Position numbers and translations under genes: made by a program. From Pseudomonadota bacterium (lineage in GTDB: Bacteria; Pseudomonadota; Alphaproteobacteria; Rhizobiales; Devosiaceae): a stretch of DNA of 64,000 nt. The notes beneath the pieces were generated by a model, which saw only the letters and a list, made by a program, of their open reading frames with translations, had not been told where the DNA came from and searched no databases. Positions 8,458 through 16,020 of the stretch are shown here, piece by piece (positions within the stretch are counted from its first letter, which is position 1; each line of letters begins with the position of its first letter). The stretch lies in assembly GCA_023393475.1 (NCBI GenBank), contig JAEWLC010000047.1, forward strand, positions 3,881 to 67,880, read 5' to 3'.

Positions 8458-8760
8458 TCATCGACTGCAGAAAGGGCCGGTCCTTGCGACCGGCCCTTTC
8501 GCTTTGCCGCAAGACTGGCGCGGCCGGGGGCGTTGGCCGCGCCAAGTTGCGGTGGGTGCTGGTTCTTGGTTCGTGAACACCGCGAGCGAACCGTCGGCAG
8601 CGACGCCTTTCGCGACTGCGTCGGCTGCCGTCGCGCTGTTGGCTTCGAGCCAGCTCTCGAGCGACGCATTGGCCGCAATCGCGGCATGGGTACCGGCCGT
8701 TAAGGACGCGTGCCCGGCCCCCTTGGCGGAGCAGGCATGGCGCGTGGTATCCTCTGCCGG
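8458..8760 (-). pseudogene. possible remnant coding sequence in the bioY / PepSY-gene gap
   Basis: The stretch 8505-8894 holds no convincing intact gene. On the minus strand one frame, from about 8760 to a TGA at 8458-8460, has GC-rich third positions and a protein-like, Ala-rich helical reading (for example SLESWLEANSATAADAVAKG, then VFTNQEPAPTATW). It lacks an ATG, GTG or TTG with a ribosome site at a plausible place, and its 3' end runs through the bioY terminator. It may be a decayed gene or a compositional shadow; I do not recognise a family. Confidence 0.2.
8470..8504 (+). terminator. rho-independent terminator of bioY
   Basis: A perfect 12-bp stem: GAAAGGGCCGGT (8470-8481), 7-base loop, ACCGGCCCTTTC (8489-8500), then GCTTTG. 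The A-rich left arm and T-rich right arm make it usable from both strands. It sits 22 bases after the bioY stop. Confidence 0.88.
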
Positions 8761-8894
8761 TTTGAATTGGGGCCACCTCGATGGCTGTGGCGGATGCGGA
8801 GTTCATGCGAGCTGGAGTGTGCGCGCCTGCGCCTGACAGGCGCGTGAGCCGGCTGTCAGCGATTGGTAAGCCGGTCCGGGCTAGAGAGCCGGGC

Positions 8895-9410
8895 ATGCTT
8901 CGTGCCATGCCCAATCGCCTGCTTGCCGCCCTGTTGGCGGCAGCCCTGCTCGGGCTGCCGGCGCCCGCCCTGGCGCAAGGGCTCGGCCTGGGCCTCGATC
9001 TCGGCGGCCTCGGCAGTGTCGATGTCGACGTTGGCGGGAACAGCGGCGTTGGCGTCGGCGTCAATGTTGGTGGCGACGATGGCCTCGATGTCGAGCTGGG
9101 CCTAGGCGGCGACGAGGGGCTCGGCCTCGATGTCGGCGTAGGCGACGGTGGCGCCGGTCTCGGCCTCGCTCCGGACGGGCCGGCCCTCGGCCAGCAGGCG
9201 GCATCCGCGGCGGTAAAGAGCGGGCGGGCGCTGCCGCTCGAAGACATCCTTCTGCGCGCAAAACTCCTGACCGATGGCGACATCATCGATGCGCAGCTGA
9301 TCGCCGTGCAGGATGTGCTGCTCTACGAACTGAAGGTACTGGGCAAGGCGGGTGACGTGAGCGAGCTCTACTTCTATGCTCGCTCCGGCCTGCCGGTGGA
9401 GACGAACTGA
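8895..9410 (+). CDS. secreted Gly-rich protein with PepSY-like C-terminus
   Basis: 171 residues. A signal peptide (MLRAMPNRLLAALLAAALLG, cleavage likely after APALAQ) is followed by a low-complexity central region from about residue 30 to 95, built of alternating Gly, Asp, Leu and Val (repeats like GLGLDLGGLG, VGVGVNVGGDD). The last 60 residues (LEDILLRAKLLTDGDIIDAQ, then LLYELKVLGKAGDVSELYFY) resemble a PepSY domain. PepSY proteins often sit beside PhoP/PhoQ-like systems, and here the response regulator ATG follows the stop by four bases, so it is probably a periplasmic partner or sensor input. A second ATG at 8907 is an alternative start. Family assignment of the C-terminus is by pattern only. 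Confidence 0.72.
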   Translation: MLRAMPNRLLAALLAAALLGLPAPALAQGLGLGLDLGGLGSVDVDVGGNSGVGVGVNVGGDDGLDVELGLGGDEGLGLDVGVGDGGAGLGLAPDGPALGQQAASAAVKSGRALPLEDILLRAKLLTDGDIIDAQLIAVQDVLLYELKVLGKAGDVSELYFYARSGLPVETN

Positions 9411-9414
9411 TCGC

Positions 9415-10080
9415 ATGCGGATCCTCGTTGCCGAAGACGACCGACGCATCGCCGAGGCTCTCGCCGCCGCCTTGAAGGCCGCGGGGTTCGTCGCCGAAGT
9501 CGAGTCCGATGGCGAGGACGTCTGGCACCGCGGCGACACCGAGGACTTCGACGCCATCATCCTCGATCTCGGCCTGCCGACGCTCGACGGGCTCACCATC
9601 CTCAAGCGCTGGCGCAAGGCCGGCCGCACCGGCCCCGTGCTGATCCTCACCGCCCGTGGCCACTGGGAAGAGCGGGTTGAGGGGATCGAGGCGGGCGCCG
9701 ACGACTATGTGGTGAAACCGTTTCGCGTCGAGGAAGTGGTGGCCCGCATCCGCGCCATCGTCCGCCGCTCCAGCGGCTTTGCCTCCTCGCGCATCGAGGT
9801 CGACGACCTTGTGCTCGATACCCGCGCCATGCAGGTGAGCCGCGATGGCGTGCCGATCACCCTCAGCCCGACCGAGTACAAGCTCTTTGCCTATCTCGCG
9901 CACCAGCGCGGCCGCGTCGTCAGCCAGATCGAGATCACCGAGCACCTTTACGCCCAGGATTTCGAGCGCGAATCCAACTCGATCGAGGTGCTTGTCGGCC
10001 GGGTACGGAAGCGCCTCGGCACCGAGGTCATCAAGACCCGCCGCGGCTTCGGCTACTACATGGGTACGCTCGAGGAATGA
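9415..10080 (+). CDS. OmpR/PhoP-family response regulator
   Basis: 221-residue DNA-binding response regulator. Receiver domain at residues 1-115: acidic pocket EDD at 7-9, phosphoacceptor Asp51 in IILDLGLPTLDG, conserved Thr in LILTARG and Lys in DDYVVKPF. The winged-helix OmpR domain spans about 130-218 (LSPTEYKLFAYLAHQRGRVV and SNSIEVLVGRVRKRL, then IKTRRGFGYYM). The ATG at 9415 starts directly at the receiver strand MRILVAEDD; an upstream in-frame extension is not family-like. It overlaps the histidine kinase by ATGA, forming a PhoP/PhoQ-like pair together with the PepSY-like gene. Confidence 0.95.
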   Translation: MRILVAEDDRRIAEALAAALKAAGFVAEVESDGEDVWHRGDTEDFDAIILDLGLPTLDGLTILKRWRKAGRTGPVLILTARGHWEERVEGIEAGADDYVVKPFRVEEVVARIRAIVRRSSGFASSRIEVDDLVLDTRAMQVSRDGVPITLSPTEYKLFAYLAHQRGRVVSQIEITEHLYAQDFERESNSIEVLVGRVRKRLGTEVIKTRRGFGYYMGTLEE

Positions 10081-11432
10081 ACCGCCGCTCGCTGCGCCTC
10101 AGGCTGCTGGGCGGCGCGGCGCTGTGGATCGCGCTGGCCCTCCTGCTCGCCGGCATTGCCATCGGCTGGATGTTCACCGCCAATGTCGAGCGCTCGATGA
10201 AGGCCGGGCTGACCGCCAGCCTCAACCGGCTGGTGGCGCAGATCGAACCCGGCGCGGCCGAACCGGTGCGCCCCGATGCTCTGCCCGACCCGCGCTACGA
10301 GACGCCGATGTCGGGTGCCTACTGGCAGGTCGAGGCGCTGCCCGATGGGGGCAACTGGCGGTCGCATTCCCTCTTCGACCATGTGCTCGATACTGCCGGC
10401 GCCACCGCCCCGGGCGGGGTCGAGCGCTTTTCGACCATCGCAGGCCCCGGCGACCAGTCGCTCTCGGCCATGGTGCGCGAAGTGAGTTTTGCCGAAGGAG
10501 ATACGGCGACGCGCTATCGCGTGACCCTCGCTGAGGACCGCGGGCTGCTCGACGAATCGATCCGCCAGTTCGGCGGCGACTTGGTGCTGGCGCTGGCCGT
10601 CCTTGGCCTCGCGCTGCTGCTGGCCGCCTGGCTGCAGGTGCAGCTGGGCCTGCGTCCGCTCGGGGCGCTCCGGCAGGGCATCGGCGCTGTCCGCCGCGGC
10701 GAGACGCAGGATCTGCCCACCACCTATCCGGCCGAAGTGCTGCCGCTCGTCGGCGAGGTCAACCAGCTACTGGTCCAGCAGCAGAAATCAATCGAGTTCG
10801 CGCGCACCCGTGCCGCCGACCTCGCGCATGGGCTGAAGACTCCGCTCTCGGTGCTGCGCAACCTTGCCGCCGACCTGAAGGAAACCGGCGACGCCAAGGC
10901 CGCGGGCGAGATCGACGATATCGTCGGCGAGATGGACGACCGGATCGAATACCAGCTTCGCCTGTCGCGGCTGCGCATGCGTACCCCGACACATCAGCTG
11001 TCGGCCTCGCTCAACGATGCGGTGAACCGCACGATTGCCGTGCTGAGCCGGACCCAGGAGGGCGAGGTGCTCGACTGGCAGGTCGAGCTGGTCGAGGGGC
11101 TGACCGTCGACATCGATCCGCACGACCTGATGGAGCTGGTCGGCGTGGTGCTGGAAAACGCCGCGAAATGGGGCAGGACGCGGGTGGTGGTGACGGGAAA
11201 CGCGGGGGCCGGGCAGGCCGAGCTGCGAGTTGCCGACGACGGGCCGGGCCTGACCGAGGAGCAGATCGCGCACCTGGGCGTCCGCGGCCAGCGGCACGAC
11301 GAGAGCCGGCGCGGCTCGGGGCTGGGGCTGGCGATCGCGCTCGAGGTGGTGGCATTGAACGCAGGCTCCATGCACTTCGCCCGCGCCGCAGAGGGCGGGC
11401 TCGAGGTGATCGTGCGGTTGCCGCTGGCGTGA
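10077..11432 (+). CDS. PhoQ-like sensor histidine kinase
   Basis: 451 residues. TM1 is at about 14-36, a periplasmic sensor region at 37-165, TM2 at about 168-190 and a HAMP-like region (LRPLGALRQGIGAVRRGETQ) follows. The dimerisation helix carries the phosphoacceptor His251 in AADLAHGLKTPLSVLRN. ATPase boxes: N box VVLENAAKWGRTR, G1 VADDGPGL, G2 RRGSGLGLAIALEV. Cognate to the regulator immediately upstream (four-base overlap). The periplasmic segment has an acidic composition, as in cation-sensing PhoQ proteins, but the signal is not known. Confidence 0.93.
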   Translation: MNRRSLRLRLLGGAALWIALALLLAGIAIGWMFTANVERSMKAGLTASLNRLVAQIEPGAAEPVRPDALPDPRYETPMSGAYWQVEALPDGGNWRSHSLFDHVLDTAGATAPGGVERFSTIAGPGDQSLSAMVREVSFAEGDTATRYRVTLAEDRGLLDESIRQFGGDLVLALAVLGLALLLAAWLQVQLGLRPLGALRQGIGAVRRGETQDLPTTYPAEVLPLVGEVNQLLVQQQKSIEFARTRAADLAHGLKTPLSVLRNLAADLKETGDAKAAGEIDDIVGEMDDRIEYQLRLSRLRMRTPTHQLSASLNDAVNRTIAVLSRTQEGEVLDWQVELVEGLTVDIDPHDLMELVGVVLENAAKWGRTRVVVTGNAGAGQAELRVADDGPGLTEEQIAHLGVRGQRHDESRRGSGLGLAIALEVVALNAGSMHFARAAEGGLEVIVRLPLA

Positions 11433-11453
11433 TGCCTGTTGCGTGCAGACGAC

Positions 11454-11564
11454 CCCCTCCCATCCTCCCCCATAAAGGGGGAGGTGCTCGGCCGGTTCAT
11501 TGGGCAGGATCGAAGACCAAAGCTCGCCTCTTCACCTCCCCCTTCATGGGGGAGGCGGGAGGGG
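11454..11564. repeat. paired inverted palindromic repeats (CTCCCCCAT type)
   Basis: Two hairpin-forming elements face each other. The left one, 11454-11486, has core CCTCCCCCATAAAGGGGGAG; the right one, 11533-11564, has core CTCCCCCTTCATGGGGGAG. The reverse complement of the left nearly equals the right. This is the arrangement of REP/BIME-like elements. A short relative (CTCCCCCATGGGGGAG) lies after dnaA at 46924. It fills the gap between the convergent kinase and GST genes and may also act as a terminator. Confidence 0.75.
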
Positions 11565-11578
11565 GCCTTCTCTATCAG

Positions 11579-12226
11579 TCAGAGCGCAGGCGCGGTCAGA
11601 AACACCCCCGACATCGTTGTGAACCCCGGTATCCGCTTCACGCGGTCGAGCCAGCGGCGCACGGCGGGATAATCCTGCCGCGAGATGCCGCCTTCTTCGC
11701 AGAGGACGATGTCGGGGAAGCAGGCGATGTCGGCGATCGTGGGGTGGGTCGCGGCGCAGAGCCAGTCGTGCCCTTCGCGCTCGCCGAACCACAGATGCTC
11801 GTCGACGATGCGCAGCAGGCGATGGGCCTCTTGCTGGGCGTCAGCCAGATTCACGTCGGCGCCGAAGTTGACGGCGAGCCTTGCAGCGCCGGCCGATCGG
11901 GACAGCATCTCCGCAAGGTGCGTCCATTCCTCGATTTCGCTGGTGAGTCCGAGGTTGTGCAAGTCCCACCAGCGAGCGGTCGGATCATAGTGCATTGCAA
12001 GGTGTACGAGCGCCACCGAGACATGATCGTGCAACCCGTCATGGTCATCATCAACCAGCGCCGGAACGCGCCCCTGCGGACTGACAAGCCGGAACCATTC
12101 GGCATCCTGGTCGTGGCCTGGAAAGATACCGACAGGCACCACATCGTAGCGGCGGCCAAGGATAGAGAGCATCAGCCTCAGCTTGTAGCAGTCAGCCGAA
12201 AGCTCGAAATCGTAGAGCGTGATCAT
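11579..12226 (-). CDS. glutathione S-transferase family protein
   Basis: 215 residues. The N-terminal thioredoxin-like domain starts MITLYDFELSADCYKLRLML with the family's glutathione-site pattern QGRVPALVDDD at about 60-70. The C-terminal helical domain includes FGADVNLADAQQEAHRLLRI and HPTIADIACFPDIVL, the N-capping-box/hydrophobic-staple region (TIADIA) typical of GSTs. The ATG at 12226 overlaps the stop of the Rieske-reductase gene (ATGA), so it is the last gene of that three-gene operon. A role in conjugating or dehalogenating an intermediate of the oxygenase pathway is inferred from context only. Confidence 0.88.
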   Translation of the reverse strand: MITLYDFELSADCYKLRLMLSILGRRYDVVPVGIFPGHDQDAEWFRLVSPQGRVPALVDDDHDGLHDHVSVALVHLAMHYDPTARWWDLHNLGLTSEIEEWTHLAEMLSRSAGAARLAVNFGADVNLADAQQEAHRLLRIVDEHLWFGEREGHDWLCAATHPTIADIACFPDIVLCEEGGISRQDYPAVRRWLDRVKRIPGFTTMSGVFLTAPAL

Positions 12227-13938
12227 ATGTCCAGCACCAGCCGGCCGGACTTGGCCCGCGACACGCAGGTGAGCATCGCGGCGTTGGAGTGCCGTTCGGT
12301 GGCGTTGAGATAGACGTCCTGATGGTCGGGGACCCCCTCGAGCACCCGCGTCAGGCAGGTGCCGCAAGCACCCTGCTCGCAGGACGATGGGGCCTCGACG
12401 CCGTTCTCGCGCATCACATCGAGGATCGACTTGCCGGCGGGCACGGTGAGGCTCAGCGCCGACCGCGCCAGCTCGACCGTGAAGGACGAGCTCATGTCGA
12501 TCTCGTGCGCGTTCTTGAAGTACTCGAAATGCACGGCCTCGTCCGGCCAGCCGAGGGCGGTGGCGAGCGAGCGCACCGTCTCGAGCATCGGTCCGGGCCC
12601 GCAGACATAGAGGTGGTTGGCGCGGGCATGCGCGCCGATGAGCGCCGTGACATCGGCGGTGGTCTCCGCCGGTCCGCGGCCGAGATGGATGGTGACGGCG
12701 TCGCCGAGCCCTGCCAGCTCGTCGGCGAGCGGCACGTGCTCGCCCGAGCGGGCAAAGACGTGGAACTCGAAGTTGAGCTTCGAGCGCTTCAGCGCCCGCG
12801 CCATCGACAGCAGCGGCGTAACGCCGATGCCGCCGGCAATGAGCACGGTGCGTGTCGCATCGCGGCGGAGCGGGAAATTGTTGCGCGGTTCGGAGATGGC
12901 GAGCACATCGCCGACCCTGAGCGTATCGGTGATGGCGAGCGAGCCGCCCCGCGAGTCCGGCTCGCGCTTTACCGCTATGGTGTAGCTGAGGAGTTCACCG
13001 GGCCCATTGGTGATCGAATACTGGCGGATGAGCCCGTTGGGCAGATGCAGGTCGATATGCGCGCCTGGCTGGAAGGTGGGGAGGTGGCCGGACAGCGCCG
13101 CGAGTTCGAGCCCGGTCACATCGGTGCCGGCCTGCCACTTGCGCGCCACCCGCACGCGCTGCGTCGCCTGCCGGCCGATGGTGATGTCCGGCATGGTCGC
13201 GAGTTCGACCGAGACGGGGGTGTAGACCGGAACGATCGGCTCGGGCAGTTCGGCTGGGATCACGCGGGCTTCGACGCGATCGCGGAGATCCGAGAGCAGG
13301 GCGTTGAAGTGGCGAAGCCGCGCGAGATCGGGCTTGCCGCGGATGAGGCCGCGGATGACGGCGCGGGCCGAGTCGAGCGGCTGGACGAAGAAGGCCGGCG
13401 CCTCGCCTGCACCGGTCAGTTCGAGTACGGCGCCGAGCGGGGGCAGGGCCTCGCCCGCGCTGGCCGCGACCCGTTCGGCCGAAAGCGCGGTGAGCACCAT
13501 TTCCGGCGTGGCGTTGACCGGGATCGGCCTGAGCGGCGACCATTCACCCTCCGGCAGCACGCCATCAAATTCCATGGCTTCGCCGACATGGGTCCAGACG
13601 AGGCCGTGCGCCTCGATCATCGGATAGGTGCGGTTGGTGATGCGGCGGGCCGGCGCGTCGGCCGGGTGAGCCGGGATATAGGTGCAGCCGGCCGAGCGGT
13701 TGGCATAGCGCCAGCCGTGGTACTGGCACTTCAGCTCGGCGCCCTCGTTGATGCCGATCGAAAGCCGCACGCCGCGATGGAGGCACCGGTTCTCCCAGAC
13801 ATTCACGTTGCCGTCGTCGGCCCGCCACACCGCGAGTTCGCGTCCGAGCAGCTGGCCGTGGAACACGTGGCGGGGCGGCAGGTCGTCGCTCGCCGCGATG
13901 GGGTGCCAGTGCGGGGCGAGGTCGGTCTCGATGCTCAT
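12223..13938 (-). CDS. Rieske [2Fe-2S] domain fused to a VanB-type reductase with plant-type ferredoxin
   Basis: 571 residues with an unusual order. (1) N-terminal Rieske domain: Cys52-Leu-His54 in ENRCLHRGVRLS and Cys71/His74 in LKCQYHGWRY. (2) About 160 residues without a recognised domain. (3) From about 285 a ferredoxin-reductase module: IRQYSITNGPGE (flavin site) and VLIAGGIGVTPLLSM (pyridine nucleotide site). (4) C-terminal plant-type [2Fe-2S] ferredoxin: CEQGACGTC plus a distal Cys in AMLTCVSRA. Electrons would pass NAD(P)H to flavin to plant-type cluster to Rieske cluster within one chain. The ATG at 13938 overlaps the upstream oxygenase stop. An upstream extension in the same frame lies opposite that gene and is not real. 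Confidence 0.88.
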   Translation of the reverse strand: MSIETDLAPHWHPIAASDDLPPRHVFHGQLLGRELAVWRADDGNVNVWENRCLHRGVRLSIGINEGAELKCQYHGWRYANRSAGCTYIPAHPADAPARRITNRTYPMIEAHGLVWTHVGEAMEFDGVLPEGEWSPLRPIPVNATPEMVLTALSAERVAASAGEALPPLGAVLELTGAGEAPAFFVQPLDSARAVIRGLIRGKPDLARLRHFNALLSDLRDRVEARVIPAELPEPIVPVYTPVSVELATMPDITIGRQATQRVRVARKWQAGTDVTGLELAALSGHLPTFQPGAHIDLHLPNGLIRQYSITNGPGELLSYTIAVKREPDSRGGSLAITDTLRVGDVLAISEPRNNFPLRRDATRTVLIAGGIGVTPLLSMARALKRSKLNFEFHVFARSGEHVPLADELAGLGDAVTIHLGRGPAETTADVTALIGAHARANHLYVCGPGPMLETVRSLATALGWPDEAVHFEYFKNAHEIDMSSSFTVELARSALSLTVPAGKSILDVMRENGVEAPSSCEQGACGTCLTRVLEGVPDHQDVYLNATERHSNAAMLTCVSRAKSGRLVLDI

Positions 13939-14894
13939 GCGGTAACGGGGATCACGCCGTAGTCGACGCCCTTGTTGGAAAGCCAGCGGCGATAGGCGAT
14001 GGCGGACTTGTCGGCCCGGATCGGGGTTTCCGCACGCGGATCCAGCGGCAGCTTCTTGGGATACTGGTTCTCGAGGATCGGCTTGTCCTGCCCGAAAATG
14101 GTCTGCTGGAAGCGGCGCATGCCGGCGAGGGTGTTCACCTCGTCGATCATGCACAGCATCAGGTGGGCGCGGATCGTCTCCTCGCTGGTCGGCTGGCAGA
14201 AGATGGCGATCACATCCATGCGCGACGGGTCTGTCGGGCAGGATTTGTAGAGCACTGAGCAATAGGGGTGCGGCACCCGGTAGACATACTCGACCTCCAT
14301 GCCGCCCTCGGCGCTGAGCGCCGCCATCGGCTGGAAGAAGCGGCAGCGGGTGGCGAGGATCTCGTCGCGCGCGTCGGACGTCTCGACGTCGTATTCCTTC
14401 ACCTCGGTATGCGGCTCGTCGCCGAGAATGCCGGTATGGACATAGGGGAAGTGCCCCATGTCGAGAAAATTCTCGATGGCGCGCGGCGCTGAGACATTCA
14501 CCCCGATCGAGCCGGCAGAGATGTTGAACCGGTCGGCCTCGGCATATTCGGGGATCTGTAAAAGATCGGCCGGCGGATGGCCGAGGCTGGTCCAGACGAA
14601 CCCGTAGCGCTCGAGCACCGGCAGTGGCGACTGCGGCTCGTCGCGGCGCCAGACACGGGTGCCGTCATCGCTGCGCGTGTACTCCAGCGCGATCTCGAAG
14701 AGGCGCGTCGGCTTGACCTTGCCGGCAACGACGTCCTCGGCGGCGGAAATGACATGCCAGTTGTCGGCGATGACCTGGGCGGGTTGCTTGGGCAAAGTGC
14801 CGGGAGTCTCCGTGGCCGGAACGGCCAAGCATGCAGCCTGCAATTGTCCGGCGGCCAAGGGCAAGTCCCGTCTGCGGCATGGCAGCTGTGACAC
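13935..14894 (-). CDS. Rieske-oxygenase catalytic subunit lacking the Rieske motif
   Basis: 319 residues from a GTG at 14894; the start is uncertain, with in-frame TTG codons near 14826 and 14790 also possible. The mononuclear-iron motif is clear: ENFLDMGHFPYVHTG gives Asp145-x2-His148-x4-His153, as in aromatic-ring-hydroxylating and vanillate-demethylase alpha subunits. The N-terminus resembles an oxygenase start (ADNWHVISAAEDVVAGKV, then TRLFEIALEY), but where the CxH...CxxH Rieske loop should come it runs straight through GTRVWRRDEPQSPLPVLERY into GFVWTSLGHPP. No Cys-His pairs are present. The Rieske cluster is supplied, I infer, by the overlapping downstream gene. Substrate unknown. Confidence 0.83.
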   Translation of the reverse strand: MSQLPCRRRDLPLAAGQLQAACLAVPATETPGTLPKQPAQVIADNWHVISAAEDVVAGKVKPTRLFEIALEYTRSDDGTRVWRRDEPQSPLPVLERYGFVWTSLGHPPADLLQIPEYAEADRFNISAGSIGVNVSAPRAIENFLDMGHFPYVHTGILGDEPHTEVKEYDVETSDARDEILATRCRFFQPMAALSAEGGMEVEYVYRVPHPYCSVLYKSCPTDPSRMDVIAIFCQPTSEETIRAHLMLCMIDEVNTLAGMRRFQQTIFGQDKPILENQYPKKLPLDPRAETPIRADKSAIAYRRWLSNKGVDYGVIPVTA

Positions 14895-14910
14895 CCTGGC
14901 CGAGCTTGCT

Positions 14911-15912
14911 TTAAGCCGTGACCTTCGACGCCCGCTCTGCCATCGATGCGGCGATGCGCTTCAGCATCGCCTCGTCGACCACGACCCCCTGATGGCGCAG
15001 CGCCAGCACGGCTGCGCCGACCGATGGGTCCCCGGCGAGGCGGATGTCCGGCTCGTGACCGGCCTCGCGCAGGACTTCTGCGACTGCCCCGGGCAACCCG
15101 GCGAGATGAGCGGCAACGCTGCCGCCGAGGATCACCGGCCCACGCAGCTGCGGATCGAACACCAGCCGGAAATCGTCGAGCAGGTATTGTTCGGATCGCG
15201 CCAGGAGGGCGGCTGCCACCGGGTCCATGCGGTTTGCGATGACCGCGGGCGCGAACTTAGCCAGTTCGATCGGCCGCATCTTGTAGATGGCATCGATGAA
15301 GTGACGCAGGGGTGCCGGCCTGTTGTCGAAGGCGGAGTCGTCGGTCAGCGGGATGCCGAGCGTATCGAGTACCGCCTTGGTGAGGGCTGTCTCGGGGCCG
15401 CGACCTTCCAGCGCCGCGGTGACGGCGATCGCCGCGTGCTGGCCGAGCCAGAAGCCGGAACCGAGGTCGCCCAGGAGGTAACCTGCGGCATCGGCGACCG
15501 CCTCGATCATGCCGCCCCGGACCCGCACCGCACCCGAGCCGGTGCCGGCGAAGATGCAGTAGCCGTCGAGCGCGGCGGTGACCGAGGGGAGCATGGCGTT
15601 GGTGTCGCCGTCGAAAACCAGCGGCCCCGAGAGACCCATCCGGCGGAACGCCTCGTCCATCAGGCGCTGCATCTCGGCGTTTCGAGGCCCGGCGATGGCA
15701 AGCAGGGCCACCTTGATGTCGAGGGGAGTGCCGGCTTGCGCCACTGCGGTCTCGGCGGCCGCGATGACGGCGGCGGCGGCCTGATCCGGCGGATTGGAGC
15801 CAGGATTCCCGCCTCGGTTGCGGCCCTGCCCGAGGCAGTTGCCTTCAAGATCGACCAGTGTTGCACGAGAGGTCGACCCACCGACATCGATGGCCAGCAG
15901 GGCAGTCGTCAT
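14911..15912 (-). CDS. BadF/BadG-type N-acetylhexosamine kinase (GlcNAc/MurNAc kinase-like)
   Basis: 333-residue ASKHA-fold kinase. Phosphate-1 loop LLAIDVGGSTSRATLVD (about 5-21), phosphate-2 region YCIFAGTGSGAVRV, adenosine motif GPVILGGSVAAHLAGLPG. This is the BadF/BadG/BcrA/BcrD family that includes mammalian NAGK and bacterial GlcNAc/MurNAc kinases. It should phosphorylate an imported amino sugar in the cytoplasm. The ATG at 15912 gives a natural N-terminus; an upstream in-frame stretch lies in the divergent promoter. It faces away from the RpiR regulator and belongs with the transporter and MurQ genes nearby. Confidence 0.85.
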   Translation of the reverse strand: MTTALLAIDVGGSTSRATLVDLEGNCLGQGRNRGGNPGSNPPDQAAAAVIAAAETAVAQAGTPLDIKVALLAIAGPRNAEMQRLMDEAFRRMGLSGPLVFDGDTNAMLPSVTAALDGYCIFAGTGSGAVRVRGGMIEAVADAAGYLLGDLGSGFWLGQHAAIAVTAALEGRGPETALTKAVLDTLGIPLTDDSAFDNRPAPLRHFIDAIYKMRPIELAKFAPAVIANRMDPVAAALLARSEQYLLDDFRLVFDPQLRGPVILGGSVAAHLAGLPGAVAEVLREAGHEPDIRLAGDPSVGAAVLALRHQGVVVDEAMLKRIAASMAERASKVTA

Positions 15913-15967
15913 CTCGTCGTCACACCCGCTTGCCAACCGAAACCTTGCTGGATAAGAATTGTTTTCA

Positions 15968-15979
15968 CCGACAAGTCGG
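15968..15979. promoter_or_regulatory. inverted repeat in the kinase / rpiR divergent promoter
   Basis: CCGAC-AA-GTCGG is a perfect 12-bp dyad midway between the divergent kinase (start 15912) and RpiR-type regulator (start 16021). A related dyad, TACT-AA-AGTA at 17756-17765, precedes the binding-protein gene. Both have an AA centre with inverted arms, so they could be operators of the adjacent RpiR protein; binding is inferred. Confidence 0.4.
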
Positions 15980-16020
15980 ACATCTTGAGAGACATTTTCA
16001 GGCACCGGCACCTAGCATAG

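Noticed and set aside
12289..13962. Long open frame (about 557 codons) on the plus strand opposite the Rieske-reductase gene
   Set aside because: Arg/His/Ala-rich translation with no domain; it is the antisense shadow of a GC-rich gene.
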